DNA of 55,275 nucleotides, from assembly GCA_012518215.1 (NCBI GenBank), contig JAAYSV010000055.1:1-55275 (forward strand), written 5' to 3'. Below are positions 47,258 through 55,275 of the stretch, one piece after another (the first letter of the stretch is position 1; the number at the start of each line of letters is the position of its first letter). Origin of the DNA: Bacillota bacterium (GTDB lineage: Bacteria; Bacillota; Dethiobacteria; DTU022; PWGO01). Made by a program: the position numbers and the translations under genes. Under the pieces are notes generated by a model. The model saw only the letters and a program-made list of their open reading frames with translations, did no database searches and was not told the DNA's origin.

Positions 47258-47974
47258 ATGATTCCCTTGAAGGACAATATCCGCAGGCGCAAGTTCCCGC
47301 TTGTCAATATCGCTCTCATCATCGCCAACTTCTGGGCTTTTTTCTGCCAGATCCGGCTGCCGTCCGAGGAAGCCTACCGTTTTGTTTATCTTTATGGCCT
47401 GATACCGCAGGATTTTTTGCAGAACATCTTCTATCCATTGAATGGGGTGCAAAACCTGGCGGGGCCTGTTCCGGGCACATTCGCCTCGTTGTTCACGGCC
47501 ATCTTCCTCCACGGGGGATGGCTGCATCTTCTGGGTAATATGCTCTACCTGTGGGTCTTCGGCGATAATGTGGAAGAGCGCCTGGGATCATGGCGCTACC
47601 TGGTGGTCTATCTGCTCATGGGGGCAGGGGGCAACCTGGCACATATTCTTTTCAACCCTCATTCCACCGTACCGATCATCGGTGCCAGCGGGGCGATCGC
47701 CGGAGTCCTCGGAATCTACTTCCTCGTCTATCCGCGTGCGCGGGTACTGACACTTCTTCCCCTGGGGTTTTTCATCACTTTTGTTCATGTCCCCGCCGTC
47801 CTTTTCCTGGCCCTCTGGTTTCTGCTTCAGCTATTCAATGCCCTGATGGCACAGAACATGGCACTGGAAGCCCAGCAGGTAGCCTGGTGGGCACATGTTG
47901 GCGGCTTTCTGATGGGAATGGTGATCGGGGCCATCGCCCGCTCAAGAAACAGGGCGCACCAGCCAAGGCTTTAG
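47258..47974 (+). CDS. Rhomboid family intramembrane serine protease
   Basis: This 238-residue polytopic membrane protease has the catalytic serine in IIGASGAIAGVLGIYFLVYP (GxSG) and the catalytic histidine in WAHVGGFLMGM. The loop HGGWLHLLGNMLYLWVFGDN is typical of the family. About six transmembrane helices are visible, the smallest rhomboid topology. I start the protein at the ATG at 47258, ten bases after GGAGGT; an ATG six codons earlier itself overlaps that ribosome binding site. It converges with the secreted metalloprotease gene, with five bases between their stops. The substrate is unknown. Confidence 0.92.
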   Translation: MIPLKDNIRRRKFPLVNIALIIANFWAFFCQIRLPSEEAYRFVYLYGLIPQDFLQNIFYPLNGVQNLAGPVPGTFASLFTAIFLHGGWLHLLGNMLYLWVFGDNVEERLGSWRYLVVYLLMGAGGNLAHILFNPHSTVPIIGASGAIAGVLGIYFLVYPRARVLTLLPLGFFITFVHVPAVLFLALWFLLQLFNALMAQNMALEAQQVAWWAHVGGFLMGMVIGAIARSRNRAHQPRL

Positions 47975-47979
47975 CCCGG

Positions 47980-50442
47980 TCATTGGTTCAGCCCCACCGG
48001 GAAGTCGCCTATCAGGCCGACAATTTTCTGCAATACCAGGATCGCATCCGCTACATTCGGAAAGGAGGCGTCACCCGTGCTGACATCGGCACGTTTCATC
48101 CCGGCCGGGGAGAGGTCCAGAAGCCCGACTATTGCCTGGAGGATCGTGATCGCATCGGCAACATCCACCTTTCCGTCAAGATTGGCATCACCGAAGAGCA
48201 CCTCATCGAATATGGCCAGCGGAGATAAACCTTCCAGGCGGGCTGTAATCGTCCGCTTCCCGGTGTCGATGTGCTGATCGGGAACCTCCTGCCATATTCC
48301 GGAACGGTCATTATCGGCAAAGAGCCGCAATTCGCTTTCCACGGCCGTTTCGGGAAGTTCCTGCAGGACGTAACTCATTCCCAGCTCCACGGCCGTGTAA
48401 TTCACATTGTCACTTATTTCCGGTACAATATAGGACCCGATGGGCAGCAGCGCAGGGGGCAAGTCCAGATGGCCGCTGTCGAAAGGGGTCAGGGCAGCCA
48501 CTCCGGCATGATCCGCGGTCTCGATGCGCAACAGGGCCTGCAGTGCCGGGAAATTGGCGGTAGCCATCCCCCCTTCACCGGGCATGATCCTCTGGACCTC
48601 GGTGGACTCCTCCAGATCCCAATCCCGGCCGATGATCAGAACCTCGCATTCCGCCGTGAAATGGCCATCCACGGTGCAGGCGGTGATCGTCGCCGCTCCC
48701 TCGCTCCGGGCAGAAACCTCGCCTGTTTCATTCACTTCAGCTATGCCATCTTCATCGGAAGACCAGGTAACCCCGCGATCACTGGCATCCCCGGGCTCCA
48801 CCGTGGCCATCAGTTCCACGGTCTCCCCTTCCCTGATGATGATCCTGTCCACATTCAGGTGCAGGGATTCTACCGGAATATAATTCTCCGTTACCGTGAC
48901 CACCCAGTCGGCAGTGCTGCCATCTTCCGCCTTCACCGTGTATATTACGGGATTGCTGAAATCATTTTCCGTTTCACCGGATTGCTGTTCTATTTCATTC
49001 ACATAGGCCGTCGCGCCTTCGGAAAGAGTAAATTCGGCTTTCAGCCCGGCAAGATCGGTTCCGCGCTCTACCTCGATACACACCGTTCGATTCTCCGCAT
49101 CGATAACTGCCGGGCCTGTCTGCTCGGGGAAGCTGAAACTTGTAATAAGTTCCATAACGGCGGGACGGTAACCGGCAACGATAGTTTTGGTCTGCCTGGT
49201 GGTTCTGGCATTATCGCCATTCTTCTTGTCTCCCGTGCGTGCCCCCTGGTACCAGATATCGGGGTTGGAGATATGGGGCACGATTTCATATACCCCTTCC
49301 CCGTAGGCCATGATCGAGGCGTACAACTCGTCATCATTTCCTGTCCAGCGCCACCCTGCAGAATAGGAATAGATCCCCGGCCCGGGAGCGTTCCCCTGTT
49401 CTTTGCTGTGGTGCAACCCCCAGTTATGCCCGAATTCATGCAAGGTAGTCCAGGAGCAGGCCTGCTGTACACGGGAAATGGAAAAACCGGACTCCGGCCT
49501 GGGAGTCTCACTGGTAAGCATGTAACCAAGGCCTCCGACATCTTCGCACAGGGTGAAAAGATTGACCAGGTCGGCGCCGTACTGATCACGCCATGCATGG
49601 ACCTGATCCATGTAGCCGTCATTCTTTCCCTTCAAACGTGCCAGATCGGTACTTGTTCCCATACCGTTTTTGTACTCGGTGTATTCAACTTCCGCGGAAT
49701 GAACCAGCCGCAACTGAACCCCCACATCGCTGTTGTCCAGGGCCAGCTGGCCCAGTTCCATCGCCTGGGCGATGAAGGTATTGATACCGGTACTTTCCGC
49801 AGCATGATCTCTGGCCGCGGGGGTGTAAACGATCATCACGTCGATGGTTACCTCCTCGTCGATCTCCGGGAGGGTCGGGGTCACAGATTGCGGACCTATC
49901 TCCCCGGGAGGGATCAGGGGCGGGCCGTTTTCGATGACATCGGCATCGCGGGAGGCCACCTCATGGAGCAGATGCCGGTCACGGGAGGGGTCGTAATTGA
50001 TGGTATATTCCCTCTGCTCACCATAGTTTCTGATGGAAGAGAGGGCCCTGCCTTCATCCCATGTCAACAGCAGGTAACCAAAGTCATCATCCGCGGGCCT
50101 GCCCCGGATGGTCGACGTGCCGTTGATGTCAACATTGATGCGGTCCACGCTGAAAGAATGCGCAGCTTCACCGGGCAAATCAAAGATCAGGCGGTCACCC
50201 TTCTTGACCTTGCCGGTGAACAGCAATTCATTCATTTCCACCACCCACGATTGTTTGGGGGAGATGGCCGAAGGGCAGATCATGTCTGCCGATGGGCTTT
50301 CCGTTGGGCCCAGGGAAGTGAAGAGCAGAAATTCGTCCGGCTCGTCGCCCATGGTTTCCGCCGGCAGGCCGCCGATACCCACGAACAAAAAAAATGCCAG
50401 GGTCAGAAAGAACAACAGAAGAATTCTCTTGGATGGTTTCAT
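47980..50442 (-). CDS. Secreted metzincin metallopeptidase with Ig-like and dockerin domains
   Basis: This 820-residue exported protein has a signal peptide at about residues 1-30 and an N-terminal region of unknown fold. A reprolysin-like metallopeptidase domain (about 195-410) carries the zinc signature HEFGHNWGLHH (335-345), matching HExxHxxGxxH. A cadherin-like or DUF5018-type beta domain follows (about 430-520), then a bacterial Ig-like BIG2 domain (about 530-610, VTWSSDEDGIAEVNETGEVS). The C-terminus is a type I dockerin of two calcium loops (GDANLDGKVDVADAITILQ and a second, looser copy with NVADAILVLQKIVG). Dockerins attach proteins to cohesins on cellulosome-type scaffolds, but no cohesin is encoded nearby. 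The presence in a non-cellulolytic context is notable. Confidence 0.88.
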   Translation of the reverse strand: MKPSKRILLLFFLTLAFFLFVGIGGLPAETMGDEPDEFLLFTSLGPTESPSADMICPSAISPKQSWVVEMNELLFTGKVKKGDRLIFDLPGEAAHSFSVDRINVDINGTSTIRGRPADDDFGYLLLTWDEGRALSSIRNYGEQREYTINYDPSRDRHLLHEVASRDADVIENGPPLIPPGEIGPQSVTPTLPEIDEEVTIDVMIVYTPAARDHAAESTGINTFIAQAMELGQLALDNSDVGVQLRLVHSAEVEYTEYKNGMGTSTDLARLKGKNDGYMDQVHAWRDQYGADLVNLFTLCEDVGGLGYMLTSETPRPESGFSISRVQQACSWTTLHEFGHNWGLHHSKEQGNAPGPGIYSYSAGWRWTGNDDELYASIMAYGEGVYEIVPHISNPDIWYQGARTGDKKNGDNARTTRQTKTIVAGYRPAVMELITSFSFPEQTGPAVIDAENRTVCIEVERGTDLAGLKAEFTLSEGATAYVNEIEQQSGETENDFSNPVIYTVKAEDGSTADWVVTVTENYIPVESLHLNVDRIIIREGETVELMATVEPGDASDRGVTWSSDEDGIAEVNETGEVSARSEGAATITACTVDGHFTAECEVLIIGRDWDLEESTEVQRIMPGEGGMATANFPALQALLRIETADHAGVAALTPFDSGHLDLPPALLPIGSYIVPEISDNVNYTAVELGMSYVLQELPETAVESELRLFADNDRSGIWQEVPDQHIDTGKRTITARLEGLSPLAIFDEVLFGDANLDGKVDVADAITILQAIVGLLDLSPAGMKRADVSTGDASFPNVADAILVLQKIVGLIGDFPVGLNQ

Positions 50443-50745
50443 CGGCGCCCACCCCCATTTTCATATGACGATATGTAGAACTGACCCGTTACATTCCAGG
50501 AGAATTTACGGGCAAACAAGCCAGTTACCTATTCCCACTCTATATTATATATTTTTTTCCTCCCGTTTTCTATATTTTTTTGCACCCGGCCTGCCCCCCA
50601 TATTTTCCGACCATATTGTCCATCCAGCCCGTAAAAGATTTTTTTGCCTGCCTGTACAGGGCCAAATTCTTTATTCCATACATGGATCATGGCGGAAATT
50701 ACGTTTATAATAAGGGAAATGTGAACGATGCCGGGGGTGTAGAAG
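50443..50745. other. Divergent intergenic region between the metallopeptidase and glycerate kinase genes
   Basis: These 303 bases hold no convincing gene. On the plus strand TATAAT (50706-50711) precedes the glycerate kinase start. On the minus strand a TATAAT lies in an AT-rich tract near 50550. An imperfect hairpin CCCGT-N-ATTC/GAAT-N-ACGGG is present at about 50483-50512 in the metallopeptidase leader. Confidence 0.45.
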
Positions 50746-51918
50746 ATGAAGATAGTCGTGGCGCCCGATTCTTTCAAGGGCAGTCTATCGGCCACCCGGG
50801 TGGCAGAATGTATCGGGGCGGGAATCGAAAAAGCCGACCCGGAGATCGAGGTCAGGATGGTTCCCATCGCCGACGGTGGAGAAGGAACGGTGGAAGCCGT
50901 GCTGAAAGCAGCCGGGGGGAAAATTATCGAGACCTCGGTTACCGGCCCCTTGGGTACACGCATCCCTTCTTTCTTCGGAGTACTGGAAGACGGCCCAACG
51001 GCCATAATCGAAATCGCCGCCGCTGCCGGCCCGGGGCTGGTTCCCGGGGAAAGCAGAAACCCGCTTCTGGCCACCAGCCACGGGGTGGGTGAACTCATCC
51101 TTGAGGCCCTCAATGAAGGATGCTCGGAAATCATCGTGGGGCTGGGCGGTAGTATCACCAATGACGGTGGCATGGGGATGGCTCGCGCTCTCGGTGTTGT
51201 GTTTCATGACCGATGCGGTGCAGAGATCGGCTCCGGGAGGGGAGAGGATCTGGAGAAGGTTGCAACCATGAGCATGGACAATATCGATCCGCGCCTGAAG
51301 GAGACGCGGATTGTTGGCGCCTGTGACGTGAACAATCCATTTTACGGGCCGGAAGGTGCCGCTTCTGTTTTTGCCCCGCAAAAAGGGGCCGATGAAGATG
51401 GGGTCCGGTTCCTTGATCGGGGATTGAAAAAATTCGCCGGGGTGATAGCCCGTGAAATGGGGATCGATCTGCAGGATATTCCCGGAAGTGGTGCAGCAGG
51501 TGGAATGGCCGGCGGGTTGCTTGCCTTCGCCGGTGCAATTTTGAAGCCGGGTATGGAAATCCTGAGCGAGATCTGCAACCTGGAAAAAGAAATCGCGGCG
51601 GCTGACATGGTCGTCACCGGGGAGGGGCAGACCGATGCCCAGACGGCATACGGAAAAGTCCCCGTCGGTGTAGCCGCCATCGCCAACAGATACAACATCC
51701 CCGTGATCTGTCTTTCCGGTGGGCTGGGCGATGGGTTCGAAGAAATTTACAAACATGGGATCACGGCAGCATTCAGCTGCATCAACAACGCCATGACTCT
51801 GGAAGAAGCAATGGCCGGAACAGAAAAATTGCTGGCGCAGGCCGTCTTCGACATCACGAGGCTGGCAAGGGCATGCCCCGTGGATCAGCACCGACCCCGT
51901 CGGATTGATATCTTATAG
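50746..51918 (+). CDS. Glycerate 2-kinase (GarK/GlxK family)
   Basis: This 390-residue enzyme phosphorylates D-glycerate with ATP, giving 2-phosphoglycerate by family analogy. The GarK signature is complete: MKIVVAPDSFKGSLSA, VPIADGGEGTVEAVL, IEIAAAAGPGLVP, LNEGCSEIIVGLGGSITNDGGMGMARALG and the C-terminal VTGEGQTDAQTAYGKVPVGVA. A GGGGGTG site precedes the ATG. It is the last gene with the chromosome's normal base composition before the AT-rich segment starts. No glyoxylate-pathway partner is adjacent, so it may serve growth on glycerate or serine breakdown. Confidence 0.93.
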   Translation: MKIVVAPDSFKGSLSATRVAECIGAGIEKADPEIEVRMVPIADGGEGTVEAVLKAAGGKIIETSVTGPLGTRIPSFFGVLEDGPTAIIEIAAAAGPGLVPGESRNPLLATSHGVGELILEALNEGCSEIIVGLGGSITNDGGMGMARALGVVFHDRCGAEIGSGRGEDLEKVATMSMDNIDPRLKETRIVGACDVNNPFYGPEGAASVFAPQKGADEDGVRFLDRGLKKFAGVIAREMGIDLQDIPGSGAAGGMAGGLLAFAGAILKPGMEILSEICNLEKEIAAADMVVTGEGQTDAQTAYGKVPVGVAAIANRYNIPVICLSGGLGDGFEEIYKHGITAAFSCINNAMTLEEAMAGTEKLLAQAVFDITRLARACPVDQHRPRRIDIL

Positions 51919-51960
51919 CTTTTTCACTGTATTTTTCATTCTCTTACTATATTGGTAATG

Positions 51961-52009
51961 GGAAATAAGTCCTCGCCACTTTTTGAAAATCAGTATGTGG
52001 AAATAAGTC
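51961..52009. repeat. 11-base direct repeat at the border of the AT-rich segment
   Basis: GGAAATAAGTC occurs at 51961-51971 and again at 51999-52009, 38 bases apart, just where GC content drops. It may mark an insertion boundary, but no second copy was found beyond the right side of the segment within the window. Confidence 0.35.
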
Positions 52010-52021
52010 AGTCTATTTTCT

Positions 52022-54376
52022 TTAGTCCCCAAATTCTCTACGATACCAGAAATGTAAATCATCTGTCGCATATATTTTTTCTGCTATCGTAGAAACATTT
52101 ACGACATTGAACCACAATTGGAACATATTCTCCTTGGAAATCTTATTTATCAACCACTCAAAATTATTTCTCCAGGAAGCTCTCATTCCATCTTTATTTT
52201 TCCAAATCGCTTCTGGACCTGTTGTTCTGCTTAAATCTATCCTATACTCTCCATCAATAGTATCTATGACCTGTGCTGTTCTATTTTTACCTGACTGATA
52301 GCAATTATTTATATTTTTTGATTCCAATATTACTCCGCAAAAATTTTCCATTGAACGTACTTTAAGTACAACAGAAAGCTTGTTTTGAAAAAATTCTTCA
52401 TCTATAGTCTCATATCTATTAATTATAATATATCTTTTATTATGCAACTCCCTGAGCTTCTTAGAGTATAGTAAAGACAATACTTTTTCAGGTTTGAAAA
52501 TATCATCTCCTTCTACTAAAACATAAATGATATTTAAATTTCCTTTTTCTTGCACATATATGGTTTCCGTTAACTTCTTTGCGTCCTTCAAAATTTCCGA
52601 TGACCTTCCAACAGGAAATTTCAATTGATAATTTTTATTTATAGATTTCTTTTGATTGATGCTTAGTTCCCTACTTGATTCTCCATCATCTAAACCTATG
52701 TCATAAATAAATATACTACCTGGACAATTATCTTTTGTGCTTATTTCATCTCCATTAATAGCTGTTAACTCTTTACCATTTGGATTGAATCCATAGACAT
52801 ATGTCTTAGGATTTGTTGCTAGTCCATCTCCACCCATTGTAACGAAATTAAAGCAGTAGTTTTCTATGGCTCTAACCTTATTATACTTGTACCATTTGTC
52901 ATAAACTACATTCCCACCTGTACTATTAATGATAAGATCTATATTTTGCAATCCATATACTCTACTAAATAGAGAATGATTGCAATCATAGCATATAGTC
53001 ATTCCAATCCTATGGCCCTTGAACAATATTGGCTCAAACATAGCTTTAGCCAATTCATCATATTTCTCAAAATCAAAGGCAGAGTGGGATGTCATTGTAT
53101 GCTTTATATATAGAGCTACTTCTGTTTCATTTTCATCTGCAAAAGCATTGGCATATAGACTAAAGATTGTACCAAATTTATCTACACTACTAATTATAAT
53201 TGCTTTTCCTATTTCTTCACTTAAGTCAAGACTTGCTTCGTAGATTTTATCTACATCTTCTTTGTTTGCAACATCTGATTCTACAACCATAGAAACAAAA
53301 GGAAAATAAGAGAATTCTGGTAAGACAAATATATCAAATTCAGAACTTTTTACTTTTTCTATAGCCTTATTGAAATCATCCTTGTTTTTTAATTCATCTG
53401 TTTGCAAATATAAGCCCAACTTAAGGCCATCTTTGCTTCGTTCCTTTAATTCTTTTGTTTTATTAACATCATCTAAACCTAATATTTTTTTCAAGGCTAA
53501 TTCTGCATCATCAGATTCAAAATCTATTTGACCATGCATTATTCTAAATAACTTATATCCATTTTTGCCCGCCTCTATATCCCTTACACTATCATAATAG
53601 GCTCTTGCTTCATCTCTATTAAATGGGTGATTATCTTTGGCCTGTATATCCTTACAAGCCTTAATCCATAATTCTTTGTCATAATCCAGCCTAATATCCT
53701 TGTATGATAGTAAGGCTCTTCTCCTAGCCTCTGTAAAATGCTGCCTTTCATCATATTCAATTATGTTTTTTTCTTTTTCACATACAAAGTCACACCTTAA
53801 AGTTACATTTTTTTTAGCAAAAGTGTTATCTCCCCTATAATTTGTTAGGTCCTCATATATGTCTATGTATGCTCCATTTATTTCCTTAGGTGATTTTAGC
53901 CATGGGAATGTCTTCTCACACACAACATCTCCCTTGTAAATTTTGTTAAGCAATAATTGCAGTGCATTTTTTTGTTCTATAACACCCTTCGTAGGTATTT
54001 TAATAACATTTTCATCCAAGTAGCTATTTCTATTTTCACTAACTCCCGTTCTATTTTCATCATTATTTATCTGCTGGATCTCTGCCATATTGATCTTTGT
54101 TTCCCTTATTGACTTCCCTTTGTAATCTACTTCAAATCCTAGTCTTTCAAAAAAATTTACTGTCTCCATTCCACCACCATAATCACTTTTTTTAATTTCC
54201 TTGCCATATGCTATCTTGTATGCCATTCCCCTAATATGTTTGGCAGGTAGTTTCTGTTTATTATGTATAAGAAAAGTAACCTTTGGTTCAGGATATTCTG
54301 GATTGTCTCTATTGAAAATTTTTATAGCTTCTAGAACATCTTTATATGTTATTTTAGTCCAATCAATCTTTTTCAT
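52022..54376 (-). CDS. Putative defence effector: PD-(D/E)XK-like nuclease fused to a nitrilase-family domain
   Basis: This 784-residue protein has several joined parts. Residues 1-85 resemble a head domain found in front of restriction-type nucleases (LPAKHIRGMAYKIAYG, then YGGGMETVNFFERLGFEV). Residues about 140-290 form a nuclease-like domain with D196, E207, D209 and Q212-H213 (IIEYDERQHF), as in PD-(D/E)XK/Vsr-like folds. Residues about 317-580 are a carbon-nitrogen hydrolase with the full triad E354 (LPEF), K425 (YIKHT) and C462 (TICYD), whose spacings of 71 and 37 fit the nitrilase family. The last 200 residues are unassigned. GC content is near one third, unlike its neighbours, so transfer is likely. 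GGAGG and a sigma-A promoter (54407-54435) precede it. Confidence 0.7.
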   Translation of the reverse strand: MKKIDWTKITYKDVLEAIKIFNRDNPEYPEPKVTFLIHNKQKLPAKHIRGMAYKIAYGKEIKKSDYGGGMETVNFFERLGFEVDYKGKSIRETKINMAEIQQINNDENRTGVSENRNSYLDENVIKIPTKGVIEQKNALQLLLNKIYKGDVVCEKTFPWLKSPKEINGAYIDIYEDLTNYRGDNTFAKKNVTLRCDFVCEKEKNIIEYDERQHFTEARRRALLSYKDIRLDYDKELWIKACKDIQAKDNHPFNRDEARAYYDSVRDIEAGKNGYKLFRIMHGQIDFESDDAELALKKILGLDDVNKTKELKERSKDGLKLGLYLQTDELKNKDDFNKAIEKVKSSEFDIFVLPEFSYFPFVSMVVESDVANKEDVDKIYEASLDLSEEIGKAIIISSVDKFGTIFSLYANAFADENETEVALYIKHTMTSHSAFDFEKYDELAKAMFEPILFKGHRIGMTICYDCNHSLFSRVYGLQNIDLIINSTGGNVVYDKWYKYNKVRAIENYCFNFVTMGGDGLATNPKTYVYGFNPNGKELTAINGDEISTKDNCPGSIFIYDIGLDDGESSRELSINQKKSINKNYQLKFPVGRSSEILKDAKKLTETIYVQEKGNLNIIYVLVEGDDIFKPEKVLSLLYSKKLRELHNKRYIIINRYETIDEEFFQNKLSVVLKVRSMENFCGVILESKNINNCYQSGKNRTAQVIDTIDGEYRIDLSRTTGPEAIWKNKDGMRASWRNNFEWLINKISKENMFQLWFNVVNVSTIAEKIYATDDLHFWYRREFGD

Positions 54377-54406
54377 CTACATCCTCCTAAATCTCTATAA
54401 TAAAAT

Positions 54407-54435
54407 ATTTTATATTCGCACTTAACGATTGCCAA
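54407..54435 (-). promoter_or_regulatory. Promoter of the nuclease-nitrilase gene
   Basis: TTGGCA (54430-54435) and TAAAAT (54407-54412) on the minus strand are exactly 17 bases apart. Transcription would start about 25 bases before the GGAGG ribosome binding site. The gene therefore appears to have its own transcription unit. Confidence 0.65.
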
Positions 54436-54609
54436 GCAAGACTATAATCCACCTTTATTAAAATATATTCTTTCCCTTTCTTTGCTCAAGTTGGATTAAA
54501 AATATCTCCATATACTCAGTATTATCGCAAATTGCCCCGTAATTTATCGAGAAGCAAACAGTCAGTTATCTATTTTGCCTTTCATAGGCATTGTAGATGG
54601 CTTCTTATG

Positions 54610-54864
54610 CTATTTCTTCATCTGGCCGATATCTACCCTTGACATCAATACCACCGTCTCGACGTGGCACGGAGTTATCAGATTGATGTCTGGTATGTAT
54701 TTTACTAATTTTCCGTACAAGGGAATAGGCCGACCATGGTTTTCATGTATATTATCTGTCCGCGGAAACAGGTCAACAGTTTTTATCTGTTCGTGGGAAC
54801 AAGTCGACATATGAGTTTTGATTCCTGCCATCTCCGGAGTGTTTCCTATACTACTTTGGTACAA
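54610..54864 (-). pseudogene. Degenerate fragment resembling the C-terminus of an RlmD/RumA-type uracil methyltransferase
   Basis: An 84-codon open frame ends in PCHVETVVLMSRVDIGQMKK. HVETVVLMSR is a typical C-terminal string of the RlmD/TrmA-type RNA uracil methyltransferases. Earlier in the frame VDLFPRTDNI resembles the preceding VDxFPxTxH part of the same family, but the two pieces are separated by about 30 unrelated residues. There is no methyltransferase core, so at most this is a remnant. An intermediate base composition sets it apart from the nitrilase gene. The rest of 54377-54912 holds only that gene's promoter and the tandem repeat below. Confidence 0.35.
54749..54816. repeat. Diverged tandem repeat, two units of about 31 bases
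   Basis: TATCTGTCCGCGGAAACAGG and TATCTGTTCGTGGGAACAAG start two adjacent units, each continuing with TCAACA or TCGACA and ending in TTTT. The duplication lies in the degenerate methyltransferase-like frame and may explain its repeated motif pieces. Confidence 0.55.
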
Positions 54865-54912
54865 AGCACCATTTTCAGTTGACAGCGGGTTTTCGTAATA
54901 AGCAGGATATAG

Positions 54913-55275
54913 TTACTGATTCTTTTCCCATGTAGAATAAATAACATTACGTCGTTTGAAGGCTTCATATCCTCCTTCCATAATGTCAACGATTTGCTGG
55001 TGTGTTTCTTCAGAGTCTATTGTTCCAGAAGAAATGTGCATAATCCCATCGCTACTTTCTGCAGCTACTATTCTTTCCGCATCTCCTAATACAGGAATGT
55101 TAGCATTATGTGTTGCAAAAATGAATTGTGTATCATATTTCTTTCCCCTAAGCTTTTTAATAAATTCTGTGTAAACCACTTGATTATCGAGGTCATCTTC
55201 TGGTTGGTCGATAATAACTACATCATTATCATTTTGCGAGAGAATAAACAAAACGAGGGCGGAGGCGCGTTGTCC
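54913..55275 (-). CDS. C-terminal part of a large SMC/TrlF-like AAA ATPase (runs off the window)
   Basis: Only the last 120 codons are present; the gene continues beyond 55275. The visible part begins with GQRASALVLFIL, an ABC signature-like segment, then VVIIDQPEDDLDNQVVY, a Walker B and D-loop, and FIFATHNANIPVLGDAERIV with the switch histidine. Next comes SDGIMHISSGTIDSEET and the C-terminal MEGGYEAFKRRNVIY. This is the ending seen in large defence-associated ATPases annotated as TrlF or Spaf_1101-like. The ORF's apparent TTG start at 55251 is an artefact of the window edge. It lies about 535 bases upstream of the nitrilase gene on the same strand, and both are likely parts of a defence island, though separately promoted. 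Confidence 0.8.
   Translation of the reverse strand, partial: GQRASALVLFILSQNDNDVVIIDQPEDDLDNQVVYTEFIKKLRGKKYDTQFIFATHNANIPVLGDAERIVAAESSDGIMHISSGTIDSEETHQQIVDIMEGGYEAFKRRNVIYSTWEKNQ

Noticed and set aside
48271-50478. Long plus-strand open frame of 735 codons
   Set aside because: It lies wholly antisense to the metallopeptidase gene, which has a signal peptide, domains and a ribosome binding site; the antisense frame has no recognisable domain.
50500-54580. Similarity between the sequences near 50505-50530 and 54550-54580 (both containing GCAAACA and CAGTTA) as attachment sites flanking the island
   Set aside because: The match is short and broken, and the first copy lies upstream of the glycerate kinase gene, outside the AT-rich segment, so it does not frame the island.

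Overview
The window is about 55 kb of a GC-rich (mid to upper 50s % by eye) chromosome of an anaerobic, endospore-forming Bacillota (Clostridia in the broad sense). Supporting this are a SpoIIP amidase next to a DUF1614 membrane protein, a T-box leader with an arginine specifier, GGAGG-type ribosome binding sites nearly everywhere, and an anaerobic energy metabolism: a four-subunit 2-oxoacid:ferredoxin oxidoreductase, a selenocysteine formate dehydrogenase with NuoE/NuoF-like partners, and succinyl-CoA synthetase with a methylmalonyl-CoA decarboxylase/carboxyltransferase subunit. I cannot name the genus. Nearly all genes are on the minus strand.

Layout: (1) 0.25-9.6 kb, a complete type I-G (formerly I-U) CRISPR-Cas operon, cas3-csx17-csb1-csb2-cas4/cas1-cas2, with its own promoter. 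No repeat array is visible inside the window. (2) 9.8-15.8 kb, a PIG-L/LmbE deacetylase, a large acyl-CoA dehydrogenase and a GH106-like glycoside hydrolase. (3) 16.2-20.6 kb, spoIIP, a DUF1614 gene, a FmdB-type zinc ribbon and serA. (4) 20.8-29.6 kb, the arginine operon argC-J-B-D-F-G-H behind a T-box with a CGC specifier, enough to take glutamate to arginine apart from carbamoyl phosphate supply. (5) 29.6-34.2 kb, sucC-sucD-mmdA, flanked by dispersed repeats that are inverted relative to each other on the two sides. (6) 34.4-38.9 kb, a P-loop/Asp23 fusion, a VanY-type carboxypeptidase and the korDABC operon. (7) 39.0-46.8 kb, nuoE-nuoF-fdhA(Sec)-acyl-CoA synthetase, a strong terminator, then fdhD. 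(8) 47.2-51.9 kb, a rhomboid protease, a secreted dockerin-bearing metzincin and a glycerate kinase. (9) 51.9-55.3 kb, an AT-rich and clearly foreign segment. It carries a 784-residue protein that joins a PD-(D/E)XK-like nuclease to a nitrilase (carbon-nitrogen hydrolase) domain. Next come a degenerate methyltransferase-like fragment and the C-terminus of a large SMC/TrlF-like ATPase that runs off the window. This looks like the edge of a defence island.

The metabolic genes fit together. 2-Oxoacids are oxidised to acyl-CoA with reduced ferredoxin, succinyl-CoA synthetase and the carboxyltransferase subunit fit succinate/propionate interconversion, and the formate dehydrogenase moves electrons between NADH (possibly ferredoxin) and CO2/formate. 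This is the pattern of a syntrophic or fermentative lifestyle, which is inference. The best candidates for something new are the nuclease-nitrilase fusion in the AT-rich island, an FdhD that lacks the usual cysteines, the inverted repeat arrays around sucCD-mmdA, and the structured region upstream of the formate dehydrogenase operon.
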